Assembly (NCBI RefSeq): GCF_000349205.1
Contig: NZ_APHR01000032.1
Coordinates: 1-56,167, forward strand
DNA from: Methylophaga lonarensis MPL
GTDB lineage: Bacteria > Pseudomonadota > Gammaproteobacteria > Nitrosococcales > Methylophagaceae
Direction of reading: 5' to 3'
DNA: 56,167 bases
The notes beneath the pieces are model-generated. The model did not search any database. It was not told the DNA's origin and worked only from the letters and a program-made list of their open reading frames with translations. The stretch's first letter is position 1, and each line of letters opens with the position of its first letter. Below are positions 1 to 10,082 of the stretch, one piece after another. The translations under genes and the position numbers were made by a program.

Positions 1-902
1 CCTTGGGCATTTCGTGCAGTGTGATGGTCCACAGATATTTGTTTTTGGTTTGCCTGCGGTTGTTAGCGAGGTGTGAGTTGTTTGATTTGCTGGTTTTCCA
101 GTAGCTGGGCACCAAAATCGGAAGGGGTTTCATCAAATTCGATATGACTGAGTTGTCGATATAAATCCATGCCTTTGCGATCGGTAATATCGGTGAAATG
201 GCTGAGTACCCGTTGGCGGATATTGATGGATTTACCGACATAGAGCAGTTGCCCTTCGGCATCATAAAAGCGATAAACACCGGGTGCTTCAGGCAAGTCA
301 TCAATGGTGTTGGCATCGAGCTGACTTGGCAGTGATGGGCGACGAAGTTGCTGCTGACAAGCACTGCGAACAGCTTCTGGCGCGCACTGGGTCGAAATGT
401 GTTTCAGCAAAGCCAGAATCACTTCGGTGTCATCCATAGCCCGATGTCGTTCAGCAACCTTGAGCGACAGGCGTTTGATGATGGCATCCAGACTATGTGA
501 GCGGTGCTCTGGAAACAAACTTCGACTGAGTTTGACCGAGCACAGTACCTGCGGCGAGTAGCGAATGCCGATCTGTTTGAAGCTGAGCTTCAAGAAGCTG
601 CTATCGAAGCGTGCATGATGAGCCATCAACACTTTGCCTTGCAGTCTTTGCCAGAGCTCCTCGGCAATGTCTTCAAAGCGGGGCGCGTTGGCGACCATCT
701 GGTTGTCAATGCCAGTGATTCGGGTGATCCAGGGCGGTATAGAGATGCCCGGATTAATAAGCGTTTGCCAGCGGCTGATTTCCTCACCGTTGGCAATTTC
801 TATCAGAGCGATTTCGGTAATGCGATCTCTGCCAGCTTTGCCACCGGTGGTTTCGCAATCAAGCAATATCAGGGATTGCGGCAGTGCGTCGGAGAGCTTC
901 AT
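1..902 (-). pseudogene. DnaQ-like 3'-5' exonuclease fused to a GIY-YIG (UvrC-type) domain, frameshifted and cut by the window edge
   Basis: The open frame (63-902) encodes 279 residues. Residues 10-170 are a DEDDh exonuclease: D15 and E17 in DCETTG, D100 in HHARFD, H153 and D158 in HRAMDD. Residues 205-275 are a GIY-YIG nuclease domain: GVY 208-210, YVG 221-223, and likely catalytic E269 in LLEN. The frame stops at 63-65 after QLTPR. Dropping one T of the TT at 63-64 restores the family continuation YNRRQTKNKYLW and an open frame to the window edge. Known proteins of this architecture are about 460-480 residues, so the rest lies to the left. Related enzymes cut and trim DNA; this one's substrate is unknown. 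It is either a real frameshift or a base-call error. Confidence 0.8.
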
Positions 903-1129
903 GTCAGTTTGCTGTCATGGCGGCCACTTGAGCGGCATCGTTTTGAACAGTAGATGACTCTGTCCCAGTCGCGCGCCCATTTTTTGCGCCACAAAAAAGG
1001 ACGCAGGCAAACGGGGCAGGTTTTTTCCGGGAGCGTTAGCTTGTGATGTGGCATGAGTCAGCGGTATTTAATTACCGCTGCATGCTATGACCTTGCTGTG
1101 AAAAGCGTGTGAAATTGATGCGGTTTCGG

Positions 1130-1693
1130 CTATTCGGCCGTAGCTTCAGGCAGCTTGATCAGGTGCTCTCGATAGTGTTGTAACTCGCGGATAGAATCCT
1201 TGATGTCATCCATGGCCAGATGGCTGGATTTTTTCTTGAAAGCTTTTTCCACTTTTGGCGCCCAGCGTCTGGCAAGTTCTTTGAGGCTGCTGACATCAAG
1301 GTTGCGGTAGTGAAAGTAGGCTTCAAGTTCAGGCATGCAGCGCGCCATGAAGCGTCGATCCTGACAGATACTGTTGCCACACATCGGTGACACACCGGCA
1401 GGCACGTATTTTTTCAGGAATTCCAGCGTCATGGTTTCTGCTTGTTGTTCATTGGTGACACTGTTTCGTACTCGCTCAGTCAGGCCGGATTGTCCATGCT
1501 GGCGGGTATTCCAGTCATCCATTCGATCAAGAATGCTGTCTGGTTGATGAATGGCAATAACCGGGCCTTCAGCGAGAATGTTCAACTCACTATCGGTGAC
1601 TACGGTGGCGATTTCGATAATATAATCGTTGTTGGTATCTAGACCGGTCATCTCCAGGTCGATCCAGATCAGGTTCTTTTTGCTTTTGGCCAT
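1130..1693 (-). CDS. orn: Oligoribonuclease
   Basis: Orn degrades 2-5 nt RNA oligonucleotides, including pGpG from c-di-GMP breakdown, to mononucleotides in the cytoplasm. The 187-residue product has the DEDDh motifs: D12 and E14 in DLEMTG, and HLAMDD followed by IKDSI near the C-terminus. E. coli Orn has 181 residues. I chose ATG 1693 because the protein then begins [17 protein letters not shown] like its relatives, with GGAG just upstream. A longer frame to 1756 adds 21 unrelated residues and runs toward the divergent protease gene. The EAL phosphodiesterase at 29938-32262 would make pGpG, an Orn substrate. Confidence 0.96.
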   Translation of the reverse strand: MAKSKKNLIWIDLEMTGLDTNNDYIIEIATVVTDSELNILAEGPVIAIHQPDSILDRMDDWNTRQHGQSGLTERVRNSVTNEQQAETMTLEFLKKYVPAGVSPMCGNSICQDRRFMARCMPELEAYFHYRNLDVSSLKELARRWAPKVEKAFKKKSSHLAMDDIKDSIRELQHYREHLIKLPEATAE

Positions 1694-1804
1694 GGTCTCC
1701 GACTTTATATGACTGAACAATGAGGGCGTGAACTTACTTGCCAGAGATTGTATCAAAGGCTAAGGTGCTCAACATCTTCTGATTCTAACGGGTTTGAACT
1801 GAAA

Positions 1805-3049
1805 ATGAATGAATTTACGGTGATTTTTGTCGTTGCCTTGTTGCTGATGACTGGCATCGAGATATGGTTATCACTGCGCCAACGCAGGCATGTGATTGCA
1901 AATCGTGATGCGGTACCAGCAGCTTTCAAGGAGCAAATCAGCTTGTCGGCTCACCAGAAAGCGGCAGATTACACAGTAGCCAAAGGCGGTTTTAACCGTA
2001 GCGAAAGTCTTTACGGCATGGTGATTTTGCTGTTGTGGACATTAGGCGGTGGACTTGCGCTGCTGGCGGGTTTTTGGGCAAATCTGGGCTGGTCTGAAAT
2101 GACTACAGGCATTGCCTTGCTGCTGAGTTTCTTCCTGATTGGCTCTTTGCTGGACTTGCCCACCAGTTGGTACAAAACATTTGTTCTTGAAGAAAAGTTT
2201 GGCTTCAACCGCAATACTCCGAAGCTGTTTTTCTCGGATATCTTTAAGCAAAGCGCTTTGATGCTGATAATCGGCGCGCCTCTGATCTGGGCGGCATTGT
2301 GGTTGATGGGCAGTACCGGTGCTTACTGGTGGTTGTTCCTGTGGGCAGCCTGGATGGGCTTTGCATTGATCATGATGTGGGCCTACCCGGCGTTCATCGC
2401 GCCCATGTTTAACAAATTTACGCCACTTGAAGATGCCGAATTGAAACAGCGGGTCGAAAAATTGTTGGCGCGTTGTGGCTTCAAAAGTCAGGGCATCTTT
2501 GTCATGGATGGTTCGCGTCGCAGTGGTCACGGCAATGCTTACTTCACTGGCATTGGCAACAACAAGCGCATCGTATTTTTCGATACCTTGCTGAATACAC
2601 TTAACGAAGATCAAATCGAAGCGGTATTAGCCCATGAGCTTGGGCATTTCCGTCGTAAGCATGTTGTGAAAAACATGATCTTGCTGGCGGTGTTGAGTCT
2701 GATTGGTCTGGCGTTGCTCGGTTGGGCTTCGGCACAAAGCTGGTTTTACACCGGTCTTGGTGTTTCAACAGAATCCAATGCAGTAGCCTTGGCGTTGTTC
2801 ATGCTGGTGATTCCGGTATTCAGTTTCTTCCTGCATCCGCTGCTGACATCGATGTCGCGTAAGTATGAGTATGAGGCAGATGCCTATGCGGCCAGTGTTT
2901 CCAATGCTGATGATTTGATTGATGCGCTGGTTGCTTTGTATCAGGAAAATGCCAGCACTCTGACACCGGATCCATTAGTGTCGGCGATTTACGACTCACA
3001 TCCTCCCGCGGCCATGCGTATTGCACAGCTGCAAACAGGTCGAGCCTGA
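1805..3049 (+). CDS. M48-family Ste24-like membrane zinc metalloprotease (CAAX prenyl protease-like)
   Basis: This 414-residue integral membrane protease has the zinc motif HELGH at residues 277-281 and a further acidic ligand region in YEYEADAYA, as in the Ste24/M48A family. Hydrophobic segments lie near residues 1-20, 70-90, 95-120, 150-205 and 295-355. Bacterial members are thought to cleave membrane proteins at or near the inner membrane; protein prenylation is not expected here. I chose ATG 1805 (MNEFTVIFVV) because the 19 residues possible upstream are polar and unrelated to the family. It is divergent from orn. The small cytochrome gene starts 2 nt after its stop, so the two are probably cotranscribed. 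Confidence 0.88.
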   Translation: MNEFTVIFVVALLLMTGIEIWLSLRQRRHVIANRDAVPAAFKEQISLSAHQKAADYTVAKGGFNRSESLYGMVILLLWTLGGGLALLAGFWANLGWSEMTTGIALLLSFFLIGSLLDLPTSWYKTFVLEEKFGFNRNTPKLFFSDIFKQSALMLIIGAPLIWAALWLMGSTGAYWWLFLWAAWMGFALIMMWAYPAFIAPMFNKFTPLEDAELKQRVEKLLARCGFKSQGIFVMDGSRRSGHGNAYFTGIGNNKRIVFFDTLLNTLNEDQIEAVLAHELGHFRRKHVVKNMILLAVLSLIGLALLGWASAQSWFYTGLGVSTESNAVALALFMLVIPVFSFFLHPLLTSMSRKYEYEADAYAASVSNADDLIDALVALYQENASTLTPDPLVSAIYDSHPPAAMRIAQLQTGRA

Positions 3050-3051
3050 TT

Positions 3052-3327
3052 ATGCGTCTGCTGACCCTGCTGGTCATGCTCTGTGTCAGTCCTTTGGTAC
3101 TGGCACAGGGCAAGCAGTTGCATGACAGTTCATGTGTGCAGTGTCACTCATCGTTGACCGGTGGTAAGCCGGATTTAATGTACACCAAGGCCGACCGAAA
3201 AATCGGCAGTTTTGAAGCATTGGAAAAACGCGTGGGGTATTGTGCAGTGGCCGCCGGAGTCAGCTGGTCTCCAGACCAGGTGCGTGCGGTAACAGATTAT
3301 TTGAATCGGCAGTTTTATCGTTTCTAA
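3052..3327 (+). CDS. Small periplasmic monoheme c-type cytochrome
   Basis: The 91-residue precursor has a signal peptide of about 18 residues (cleavage likely after VLA) and one heme c motif, CVQCH, close to the mature N-terminus. The C-terminal part (WSPDQVRAVTDYLNRQFY) resembles small cytochromes found beside metabolic genes in Shewanella and Pseudomonas. M43 (PDLMYTK) is the only methionine in the mature region and so the only candidate axial Met. The partner enzyme is unknown. The start lies 2 nt after the protease stop codon. Confidence 0.85.
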   Translation: MRLLTLLVMLCVSPLVLAQGKQLHDSSCVQCHSSLTGGKPDLMYTKADRKIGSFEALEKRVGYCAVAAGVSWSPDQVRAVTDYLNRQFYRF

Positions 3328-3372
3328 AGCCTCTGTCAGGGCTGTTGAGTCAGTGCCTTTTTAAAAATTGGC

Positions 3373-3819
3373 TTATGAATTCTGCTTGAGCCGCACCGCC
3401 AACACATCACACAGCGCGTGATGCAAGACCGCGTCTGCTGTGGAACCCAATAGTAACTTCCAGCCATGACGACCATGCGAGCCAAGCACAATCAAATCAA
3501 CTTGTCTCTCATTGGCGATTTTCACAATGTCATGCCGTGGGTTGCCAAACTCGACCCATTGCTGAGCCTCAGAAATATTGAGTTTGTCAGCCAGCGCCGC
3601 CACCTGCTTTTTACCAGCCTCTAGCAACATTTCCCGCATTTCACTATCAACGCTGACCATAGGTTCATAGGCAAAATCAGTCAGAGGATAATCTTCGACA
3701 ATGTGGCAGATGCTGAGCTGCGCGTTGTGTTCTCTGGCAAGCATTGCGGCTTGTTCCAGTACTCGCTCGTTGTGTTCGGAAAAATCTGCGGCGATAAGAA
3801 TATGCTGATAATGCGCCAT
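3373..3819 (-). CDS. Universal stress protein (UspA family)
   Basis: The product has 148 residues and a single Usp domain: N-terminal HILIAADFSEHNERVLEQA and the C-terminal nucleotide-binding signature VLGSHGRHGWKLLLGSTADAVL (G-2x-G-9x-G-S type). ATP-binding Usp proteins support survival under stress; the exact role of this paralog cannot be told. ATG 3819 is preferred over an upstream codon at 3837 because GGGAGG lies 5-10 nt before it. It lies downstream of trxB, from which it is separated by a strong terminator. It converges on the cytochrome gene, with only 45 nt between and no obvious terminator. Confidence 0.9.
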   Translation of the reverse strand: MAHYQHILIAADFSEHNERVLEQAAMLAREHNAQLSICHIVEDYPLTDFAYEPMVSVDSEMREMLLEAGKKQVAALADKLNISEAQQWVEFGNPRHDIVKIANERQVDLIVLGSHGRHGWKLLLGSTADAVLHHALCDVLAVRLKQNS

Positions 3820-3835
3820 GAGGGCCTCCCTGAAC

Positions 3836-3862
3836 AAAAAAGACCGGACAGTGTCCGGTCTT
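3836..3862 (-). terminator. Rho-independent terminator downstream of trxB
   Basis: On the minus strand a perfect 10-bp stem (AAGACCGGAC with GTCCGGTCTT) and a 3-nt loop are followed by a T run (A run 3836-3841 on the plus strand). It sits 10 nt after the trxB stop and before the usp start, so usp probably needs its own promoter or read-through. Confidence 0.9.
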
Positions 3863-3872
3863 GGTCTTGTGT

Positions 3873-4835
<963 letters not shown>

Positions 4836-4898
4836 TCAACAGACGGATAAGGTAACTCATAGTCGAAGACCGGGACAAGCATCAAAGTTTAAAAGCTG

Positions 4899-4907
4899 TG
4901 TTAGAAT
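4899..4907 (+). promoter_or_regulatory. Candidate extended -10 promoter for ftsK
   Basis: TGT-TAGAAT is an extended -10 element about 40 nt before the ftsK GTG. I see no good -35, which fits an extended -10 promoter. The same TGTTAGAAT-Y-AGCCG context occurs before the FAD oxidoreductase gene at 49857. In the same 133-nt gap the minus strand has TTGATG (4885-4880) and TATGAG (4861-4856) 18 bp apart, a weak trxB promoter candidate. Confidence 0.4.
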
Positions 4908-4944
4908 CAGCCGTTAATCTATTGGCTGAATTGGAATTATCAGA

Positions 4945-7242
4945 GTGGCACAGGCAACACGCGTAAACGACAAAGATAAACGAGAAACGACTGCCGGCGC
5001 AGTTGTCTTTCGCCTGCGCGAGGCAGCTTTGATTCTTGCGCTGGCAATCGCTGCGTATCTGCTGCTTTCGCTGCTGAGCTATCAACCGACTGATCCTGCA
5101 TGGTCTACCACTGGCACAAACGATCTTGTCGCCAATCGAGGTGGAATCGTCGGCGCGTGGATTACCGACATGCTGCTATACGGTTTTGGTTTCCCTGCTT
5201 ACCTCGCACCGTTAATGGTGGGCTTTAGTGGTTGGCTGTTATTCAGCTGGGGCAAGCGTGCAGACTCTCCGGACGCCTTGCACTTCTGGATACTTAAAGG
5301 TTTGGGACTGTTGATGGCCTTGTGTGCAGCCAGTGGCATTTCTGCTTTGAGTTTTGCTGATTATGCCGAATGGCTGCCTTTGGGGGCTGGCGGTGTTTTG
5401 GGCGATGTGGTCGGGCATGGCTTTGAAGCCGTGTTTGGCGCGTCCGGCACCAGCTTGCTGCTGTTGGCTCTACTGCTTACCGGGGTGACATTGTTTACTG
5501 GACTGTCCTGGTTGATGGTCATTGATCGCCTGGGAGCCTTGGTGATGCGATTGATGATTCTTGCCAATGGCCGACTGCGTCAATTGAACAATCAGGTTCA
5601 AGCGCATAAAACCCGCCAACAGCGGGAAGAATCTTTCCGTCAGCAAACCGAAAAATTCCAGCATAAACCGAAGGTCAGAATTGAGCCGGTGATACAGCCC
5701 AAGGAAGCCAGCAAACGCGAGGAAAAAGAACGTCAGGTGCCATTGTTTGAAACTGCCGATGTACCGGGACGACCAACACTTTCCTTACTGGACATGCCCA
5801 AGGAAACGCAACAGGGCTACAGCGAAGAGGTGTTACAGGCACTGTCTCGACAGGTGGAATTGAAGCTGCGTGATTTTGGTGTTGAAGTACAAGTCGTTGA
5901 AGTTCAACCCGGTCCAGTGGTCACCCGATTTGAATTGCAGCCGGCAGCCGGTATAAAAGTCAGCCGAATCAGCGGCCTGGCAAAAGATCTGGCTCGAGCA
6001 TTGTCTGTCAGCAGTGTCAGGATTGTTGAAGTGATACCTGGCAAGCCGGTCGTTGGGCTGGAAATCCCCAACGAGCATCGCGAAGTGGTGCGCTTGCGTG
6101 AAATTCTGGCCTGTGAAGATTATGAGAACAATAAATCGCCGCTGATGTTGGCGCTGGGTAAAGATATCGCTGGTCGTCCAGCGGTTGCCAATCTTGAAAA
6201 AATGCCTCATTTGCTGGTTGCCGGTACCACGGGATCGGGTAAGTCAGTGGCCGTGAACGCGATGATTCTGAGCATGCTCTACAAGGCGACGCCTCAGGAA
6301 GTTCGCATGATCATGGTCGATCCGAAAATGCTGGAGCTGTCGGTATATGAGGATATTCCGCATTTGCTGGCGCCTGTCGTCACGGATATGAAAGAAGCGG
6401 CTAATGCGCTTCGCTGGTGTGTGGCTGAAATGGAACGTCGCTATCCGTTGATGGCGGCACTTGGTGTTCGAAATATTGCCGGCTATAACAAAAAAGTGCA
6501 GGAAGCCATCGAGCGTGGTGAACCTATCATCGATCCGATTGCGAAGGTTGAACCGGGCGAACAGCCACCGACACTTAAACCGCTGCCTTTTATTGTAGTG
6601 GTCATTGATGAGCTGGCCGATATGATGATGGTGGTCGGCAAGCAGGTTGAAGAATTAATCGCCAGACTGGCGCAAAAAGCCCGTGCCTCCGGCATTCACC
6701 TGATCCTGGCAACACAACGTCCATCGGTTGATGTCATTACCGGGCTTATCAAAGCCAACATTCCGACGCGAATGGCTTTTCAGGTGTCATCACGCATCGA
6801 CTCCAGAACCATTCTGGATCAGATGGGCGCGGAACAGTTGCTGGGGCAGGGCGACATGCTTTATCTGCCGCCGGGTAGCGGCTTGCCTGAGCGCGTGCAT
6901 GGTGCTTTTGTTGATGATAATGAAGTGCACAAAGTGGTCGATTACCTGAAATCGCAGGCTGCTCCAGACTACATTGAAGAGATTACCCAGGATCCTGCGG
7001 GTGAAGATGGCGAGATGATGGTCGGTGATGCCAGTGATGGCGAATCTGATCCACTCTATGACCAGGCAGTTCAGATTGTCACAGAAAGTCGTAGAGCTTC
7101 GGTCTCCGGTATTCAGCGACGTTTGAAAATCGGTTACAACCGTGCTGCTCGTATTGTTGAAGCCATGGAAATGGCCGGTGTTGTCTCTGCGATGCAAAGC
7201 AACGGCAGTCGCGAAGTACTGGCACCGCCACCGAGAGACTAA
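4945..7242 (+). CDS. ftsK: DNA translocase FtsK
   Basis: FtsK anchors at the division septum and pumps DNA to resolve chromosome dimers and clear the septum. The 765-residue protein has four predicted membrane segments in residues 20-210 (for example [18 protein letters not shown]), then a short charged linker rich in Q, K and E. The motor domain carries Walker A GTTGSGKS near residue 427 and Walker B-type [14 protein letters not shown]-terminal gamma winged-helix domain follows ([23 protein letters not shown]), which reads KOPS sites. The linker is much shorter than in E. coli FtsK (1329 residues). Translation starts at GTG 4945 with a poor ribosome site. lolA and rarA follow on the same strand, as in many gammaproteobacteria. 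Confidence 0.96.
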   Translation: MAQATRVNDKDKRETTAGAVVFRLREAALILALAIAAYLLLSLLSYQPTDPAWSTTGTNDLVANRGGIVGAWITDMLLYGFGFPAYLAPLMVGFSGWLLFSWGKRADSPDALHFWILKGLGLLMALCAASGISALSFADYAEWLPLGAGGVLGDVVGHGFEAVFGASGTSLLLLALLLTGVTLFTGLSWLMVIDRLGALVMRLMILANGRLRQLNNQVQAHKTRQQREESFRQQTEKFQHKPKVRIEPVIQPKEASKREEKERQVPLFETADVPGRPTLSLLDMPKETQQGYSEEVLQALSRQVELKLRDFGVEVQVVEVQPGPVVTRFELQPAAGIKVSRISGLAKDLARALSVSSVRIVEVIPGKPVVGLEIPNEHREVVRLREILACEDYENNKSPLMLALGKDIAGRPAVANLEKMPHLLVAGTTGSGKSVAVNAMILSMLYKATPQEVRMIMVDPKMLELSVYEDIPHLLAPVVTDMKEAANALRWCVAEMERRYPLMAALGVRNIAGYNKKVQEAIERGEPIIDPIAKVEPGEQPPTLKPLPFIVVVIDELADMMMVVGKQVEELIARLAQKARASGIHLILATQRPSVDVITGLIKANIPTRMAFQVSSRIDSRTILDQMGAEQLLGQGDMLYLPPGSGLPERVHGAFVDDNEVHKVVDYLKSQAAPDYIEEITQDPAGEDGEMMVGDASDGESDPLYDQAVQIVTESRRASVSGIQRRLKIGYNRAARIVEAMEMAGVVSAMQSNGSREVLAPPPRD

Positions 7243-7353
7243 AGCGATCTTCAGATGCGACCATACAAGCACTGATGTGCCAAGTCGGAACCGGCACCAA
7301 ACTGTCAGCTTCGCTGTCAAATTGCTGAAACAAATATTTCCGGAGTGAAAATA

Positions 7354-7989
7354 ATGATACTGCTGCGAACAATCAAACAAGCTTTGCTGGCATTGGTGAT
7401 CTGGCCTGTCGCTGTCATGGCTGGACCTGCCACAGAACAATTGCATCGCTTTGTTGAAGAAGTCACTACTTTGCAGGCCAATTTTGAGCAGATAGTCGTG
7501 GATTCGCAGGGTAATGTTGTTGAGGAAGCCAGCGGCAAATTTTATTTACAGCGTCCTGGTCAATTCCGCTGGGATTACGAACAGCCATTTGCACAGCAGA
7601 TTGTCGCTGATGGCAAGCGCCTGTGGTTTTATGACATCGACCTTGAGCAGGTCACCGTCAACGCGCAGGAAGATGCCTTATCGGATTCTCCCGCCAGTTT
7701 GTTATCAGGTCGATCGGTCCCAGAAGATAACTACAATATTGTCGAAGTCGCCAGCGATGATGGCCTTTATTGGCTGGAGCTGACACCGCTTGAGGCGGAT
7801 GCCGGTTTTCAGCGTTTGAGCCTTGCTTTCAGTGATGAGGGTTTGCAGCAGATGGTGATGACCGATAGTTTTGACCAGCGAACTTTGCTGGTTTTCAGAG
7901 CGATGCAAACCAACCCGAATCTGCCAGCCTCAACGTTCGAGTTTGTGGCACCTGCCGGTGTTGATGTGGTGGGCGAGATTGACGAGTGA
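7354..7989 (+). CDS. lolA: Outer-membrane lipoprotein carrier protein LolA
   Basis: LolA takes lipoproteins from LolCDE and carries them across the periplasm to LolB. The 211-residue precursor has a signal peptide (LLRTIKQALLALVIWPVAVMA) and the family motif FEQIVVDSQGNVVEEASGKFYLQRPGQFRW. I chose ATG 7354 because GGAG at 7342-7345 is 8 nt upstream. A GTG at 7345 would overlap that ribosome site. Its stop overlaps the rarA GTG, so the two are translationally coupled. Confidence 0.95.
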   Translation: MILLRTIKQALLALVIWPVAVMAGPATEQLHRFVEEVTTLQANFEQIVVDSQGNVVEEASGKFYLQRPGQFRWDYEQPFAQQIVADGKRLWFYDIDLEQVTVNAQEDALSDSPASLLSGRSVPEDNYNIVEVASDDGLYWLELTPLEADAGFQRLSLAFSDEGLQQMVMTDSFDQRTLLVFRAMQTNPNLPASTFEFVAPAGVDVVGEIDE

Positions 7990-9311
7990 GCCTGTTTGAT
8001 CAGATTGATCCTGCCAGTCGACCACTGGCAGACAGGATGCGTCCCCAACGGCTGGAAGATTACATCGGTCAGCAACATTTGCTGGGAGAAGGCAAACCGC
8101 TTAAACAAGCGATTGCTACCGGCCACCCCCATTCGATGATCCTGTGGGGCCCCCCCGGAACCGGTAAAACCACACTGGCAAAATTAATCGCCGGTTATTG
8201 TGATGCGGAATTTCTGACAATTTCTGCGGTACTGGCCGGTGTTAAAGAAGTACGCGAAGCTGTGGCTCGTGCACAACAACTGCAAAGGGAACAGGGCAGA
8301 CGCACCATGCTGTTCGTTGATGAGGTGCATCGTTTTAACAAATCACAGCAGGATGCTTTTTTGCCATTTGTTGAAGATGGCACCTTCACTTTTATTGGTG
8401 CGACCACCGAAAACCCATCCTTTGAGCTTAACAATGCCTTGTTATCAAGAGCCCGGGTGTATGTGCTCAAATCGCTGGGTGCTGAGGATTTGCGCTTGAT
8501 TATCGACCGTGCTTTGACAGAACCCGTCAAAGGCTTGGCCGGCCGTGAAATCGAACTCGCACCAGCGTTACGTGATCAACTGGCGCAAGCTGCCGATGGT
8601 GATGGTCGTAGAGTGCTCAATCTGCTTGAGATTGTTGTGGAACTGGCTGCAAGTAAAGGGCAATCCGAAGTCAGTGAAGCAGACTTGATGGAAGTTTTGT
8701 CCGGCACGTTGCGTCGTTTTGATAAGGGCGGAGAGGCTTTTTACGACCAGATTTCGGCTTTGCATAAATCTGTTCGCGGATCAGCACCTGACGCAGCGCT
8801 ATATTGGCTGTGCAGAATGCTGGATGGTGGCTGCGATCCGGTTTATCTGATGCGACGTATCGTCCGAATGGCCGCAGAAGACATTGGCAATGCTGATCCT
8901 CGTGCCTTGCGCATTGCACTGGATGCCTGGGAAACCTTTGAAAAACTGGGCACACCGGAAGGTGAGCTTGCCATCGCTCAGGCAATACTCTATCTGGCTG
9001 CGGCACCCAAAAGTAATGCCGTTTATGTGGCTTACAAAGCGGCGATGCAGGATGTCAAAACGCATGGCTCGGCAGAAGTACCATTACATTTACGTAATGC
9101 GCCAACCAAGCTGATGAAACAGCTGGATTACGGTAAAGCCTATCGCTATGCACATGATGAACCGGATGCGTATGCTGCTGGTGAAAATTACTTTCCCGAG
9201 AACATGCCAGCACGCAGCTATTATCAGCCGGTGAATCGTGGTCTGGAAATCAAGATTGCGGAAAAGCTAGCCAAACTTCGTGAGCTGGATGAACAGGCAG
9301 GATCATCCTGA
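7986..9311 (+). CDS. rarA: Replication-associated recombination protein A (AAA+ ATPase)
   Basis: RarA (MgsA) is a clamp-loader-like AAA+ ATPase acting at stalled replication forks with SSB and RecA. The 441-residue protein has Walker A GPPGTGKT at 55-62, Walker B MLFVDEVHRF near 109-118, sensor 1 region IGATTENPSF, and the conserved C-terminal MgsA region (GCDPVYLMRRIVRMAAEDIG). The GTG start overlaps the lolA stop by 4 nt. The gene runs 9 nt into the convergent rsmJ. Confidence 0.96.
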   Translation: MSLFDQIDPASRPLADRMRPQRLEDYIGQQHLLGEGKPLKQAIATGHPHSMILWGPPGTGKTTLAKLIAGYCDAEFLTISAVLAGVKEVREAVARAQQLQREQGRRTMLFVDEVHRFNKSQQDAFLPFVEDGTFTFIGATTENPSFELNNALLSRARVYVLKSLGAEDLRLIIDRALTEPVKGLAGREIELAPALRDQLAQAADGDGRRVLNLLEIVVELAASKGQSEVSEADLMEVLSGTLRRFDKGGEAFYDQISALHKSVRGSAPDAALYWLCRMLDGGCDPVYLMRRIVRMAAEDIGNADPRALRIALDAWETFEKLGTPEGELAIAQAILYLAAAPKSNAVYVAYKAAMQDVKTHGSAEVPLHLRNAPTKLMKQLDYGKAYRYAHDEPDAYAAGENYFPENMPARSYYQPVNRGLEIKIAEKLAKLRELDEQAGSS

Positions 9312-10070
9312 AGTAAGCGGCATGTATATGTCGTAGCGAGTGTTTTTGCTACTGACGCTGGCGGTAGGTTTTTGGTTGGCGAGGTAGTCTGCATTTTTTG
9401 GCCGTTTGACCACGACGCGTTTAGCGGCATAACGCCTGGCTGTTTCCAGGAGCCTGTCACCGTTGTGGTCCGGGCCTACCAGTTGATGCAGCAGTTGCAT
9501 CTCTTTTTTGACCAGTGCGGATTTATCCCGAGCTGGATACATTGGATCCAGATACACAACTTCCGGTAATGGCTTAATTGGCATGAGTTCGCAGGCATCG
9601 CCGTGCATGAGTTGCATTGCAGCGGCAATATCAGCGGTGTCGGGATCAGCCGCGGCTCGACTCAGTGCATCATCAAGCAGGTGGTATAGCAGGGGATTTT
9701 GTTCAATCAGCGTGACCCTGCAGCCGAGTGTCGCCATGACAAAGGCATCTCGACCCAAACCGGCAGTAAAATCGGCTATGTGAGGCTGATAACCTGGCTT
9801 GAGTCCGAGGGCTTTTGCCAGCGGTTGACCACGGCCACCACCAAAGCGACGCCGATGTGCCAGCTTGCCAGAGGTAAAATCAATAAACACCGGACCACCG
9901 ACGGCAGTAAGTCTTAATTCAAGCTGGCTTGGCGTGACAACCAGTTGCAACTGCGCACTGTCCAGCGGCTGCAAGGGTAATTGCAGTTGAGCAGCCAGCT
10001 TGGCGGCGCTTGCAGCACAGCCTTCATTAGTAAAGCTGATACTGCAAGGTGGCTGGTGATGCTCGCTCAA
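9303..10070 (-). CDS. rsmJ: 16S rRNA (guanine1516-N2)-methyltransferase RsmJ
   Basis: RsmJ methylates G1516 of 16S rRNA in the cytosol using SAM. The 255-residue protein shows the family blocks FGGGRGQPLAKALG, the SAM site DFTAGLGRDAFV, the catalytic YLDPMYP, and SALVKKEMQLLHQLVG with VVKRP near the end. E. coli RsmJ has 250 residues. The apparent start is TTG at 10070; no ATG or GTG is well placed, so the first residues are uncertain. If the frameshift in the upstream beta-propeller gene is corrected, that gene ends at 10083, only 12 nt before rsmJ. Confidence 0.92.
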   Translation of the reverse strand: MSEHHQPPCSISFTNEGCAASAAKLAAQLQLPLQPLDSAQLQLVVTPSQLELRLTAVGGPVFIDFTSGKLAHRRRFGGGRGQPLAKALGLKPGYQPHIADFTAGLGRDAFVMATLGCRVTLIEQNPLLYHLLDDALSRAAADPDTADIAAAMQLMHGDACELMPIKPLPEVVYLDPMYPARDKSALVKKEMQLLHQLVGPDHNGDRLLETARRYAAKRVVVKRPKNADYLANQKPTASVSSKNTRYDIYMPLTSG

Positions 10071-10082
10071 CAGTGTGACAAC

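Noticed and set aside
504..957. Plus-strand open frames across the exonuclease gene
   Set aside because: They are antisense shadows of a strand with clear DEDDh and GIY-YIG motifs; no family signal or ribosome site.
1059..1080. Rho-independent terminator for orn
   Set aside because: The hairpin lacks a T run on either strand and lies 50 nt past the stop.
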